A program made the position numbers and the translations under genes. From assembly GCA_910577915.1 (NCBI GenBank), contig CAJTOM010000062.1, positions 1-15,176 on the forward strand: 15,176 nucleotides of DNA, read 5' to 3'. This DNA is from an uncultured Oscillospiraceae bacterium (GTDB lineage Bacteria; Bacillota; Clostridia; Oscillospirales; Oscillospiraceae). The notes beneath the pieces were generated by a model. That model made no database searches. It was given only the letters and a program-made list of their open reading frames with translations, and was not told the origin of the DNA. Positions 13,932 through 15,176 of this stretch are shown here, in pieces. The stretch's first letter is position 1, and every line of letters begins with the position of its first letter.

Positions 13932-15176
<1,245 letters not shown>

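Overview
The window looks like chromosomal DNA from a high-GC, spore-forming member of the Clostridia, most likely an Oscillospiraceae gut bacterium of the Flavonifractor / Lawsonibacter / Pseudoflavonifractor kind. The reasons are a very high GC share by eye with strong G/C at third codon positions, GGAGG-type ribosome sites before nearly every gene, a SpoIIP engulfment protein with a recognisable sigma-E-type promoter, and protein families typical of that group. The genus is an inference. No rRNA, tRNA, CRISPR array, transposase, integrase or phage gene was seen.

Layout. 1-142: intergenic DNA with three hairpins. 143-1831: M3-family oligoendopeptidase. 1832-2118: intergenic DNA with two mutually exclusive hairpins, then a near-consensus sigma-A promoter (2038-2066). 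2119-2646: small four-helix membrane protein of unknown function. 2647-2773: three consecutive hairpins, the last one terminator-like. 2774-10479: an oligopeptide/dipeptide-type ABC importer operon in the order lipoprotein binding protein, permease B, permease C, ATPase D, ATPase F, followed by a small single-helix membrane protein that sits 3 nt after ATPase F. A strong terminator closes the operon at 10499-10537.

From 10591 a second, two-gene unit starts at an extended -10 promoter: an O6-alkylguanine-DNA methyltransferase (10631-11140), then an ORF that joins a family 2 glycosyltransferase to a complete MarR-type winged-helix domain (11153-12463). This fusion is the most unusual thing in the window. 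It converges on spoIIP, which is on the minus strand (12554-13756), across a bidirectional hairpin pair. Divergent from spoIIP is a class II fumarase gene (13932 onward), cut by the window end.

How it fits together. The peptidase and the peptide importer suggest a peptide-fermenting lifestyle: peptides are captured by the abundant lipoprotein, imported using ATP, then cut by cytoplasmic peptidases such as the M3 enzyme. The importer is unusual in that both extracytoplasmic partners (binding protein and permease C) carry large extra segments and both ATPases carry N-terminal extensions. Stacked hairpins after the binding-protein gene, together with its restricted codon choice, fit a binding protein made in excess over the membrane subunits. 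The repair methyltransferase/glycosyltransferase-MarR unit and spoIIP have no obvious functional tie to the importer.
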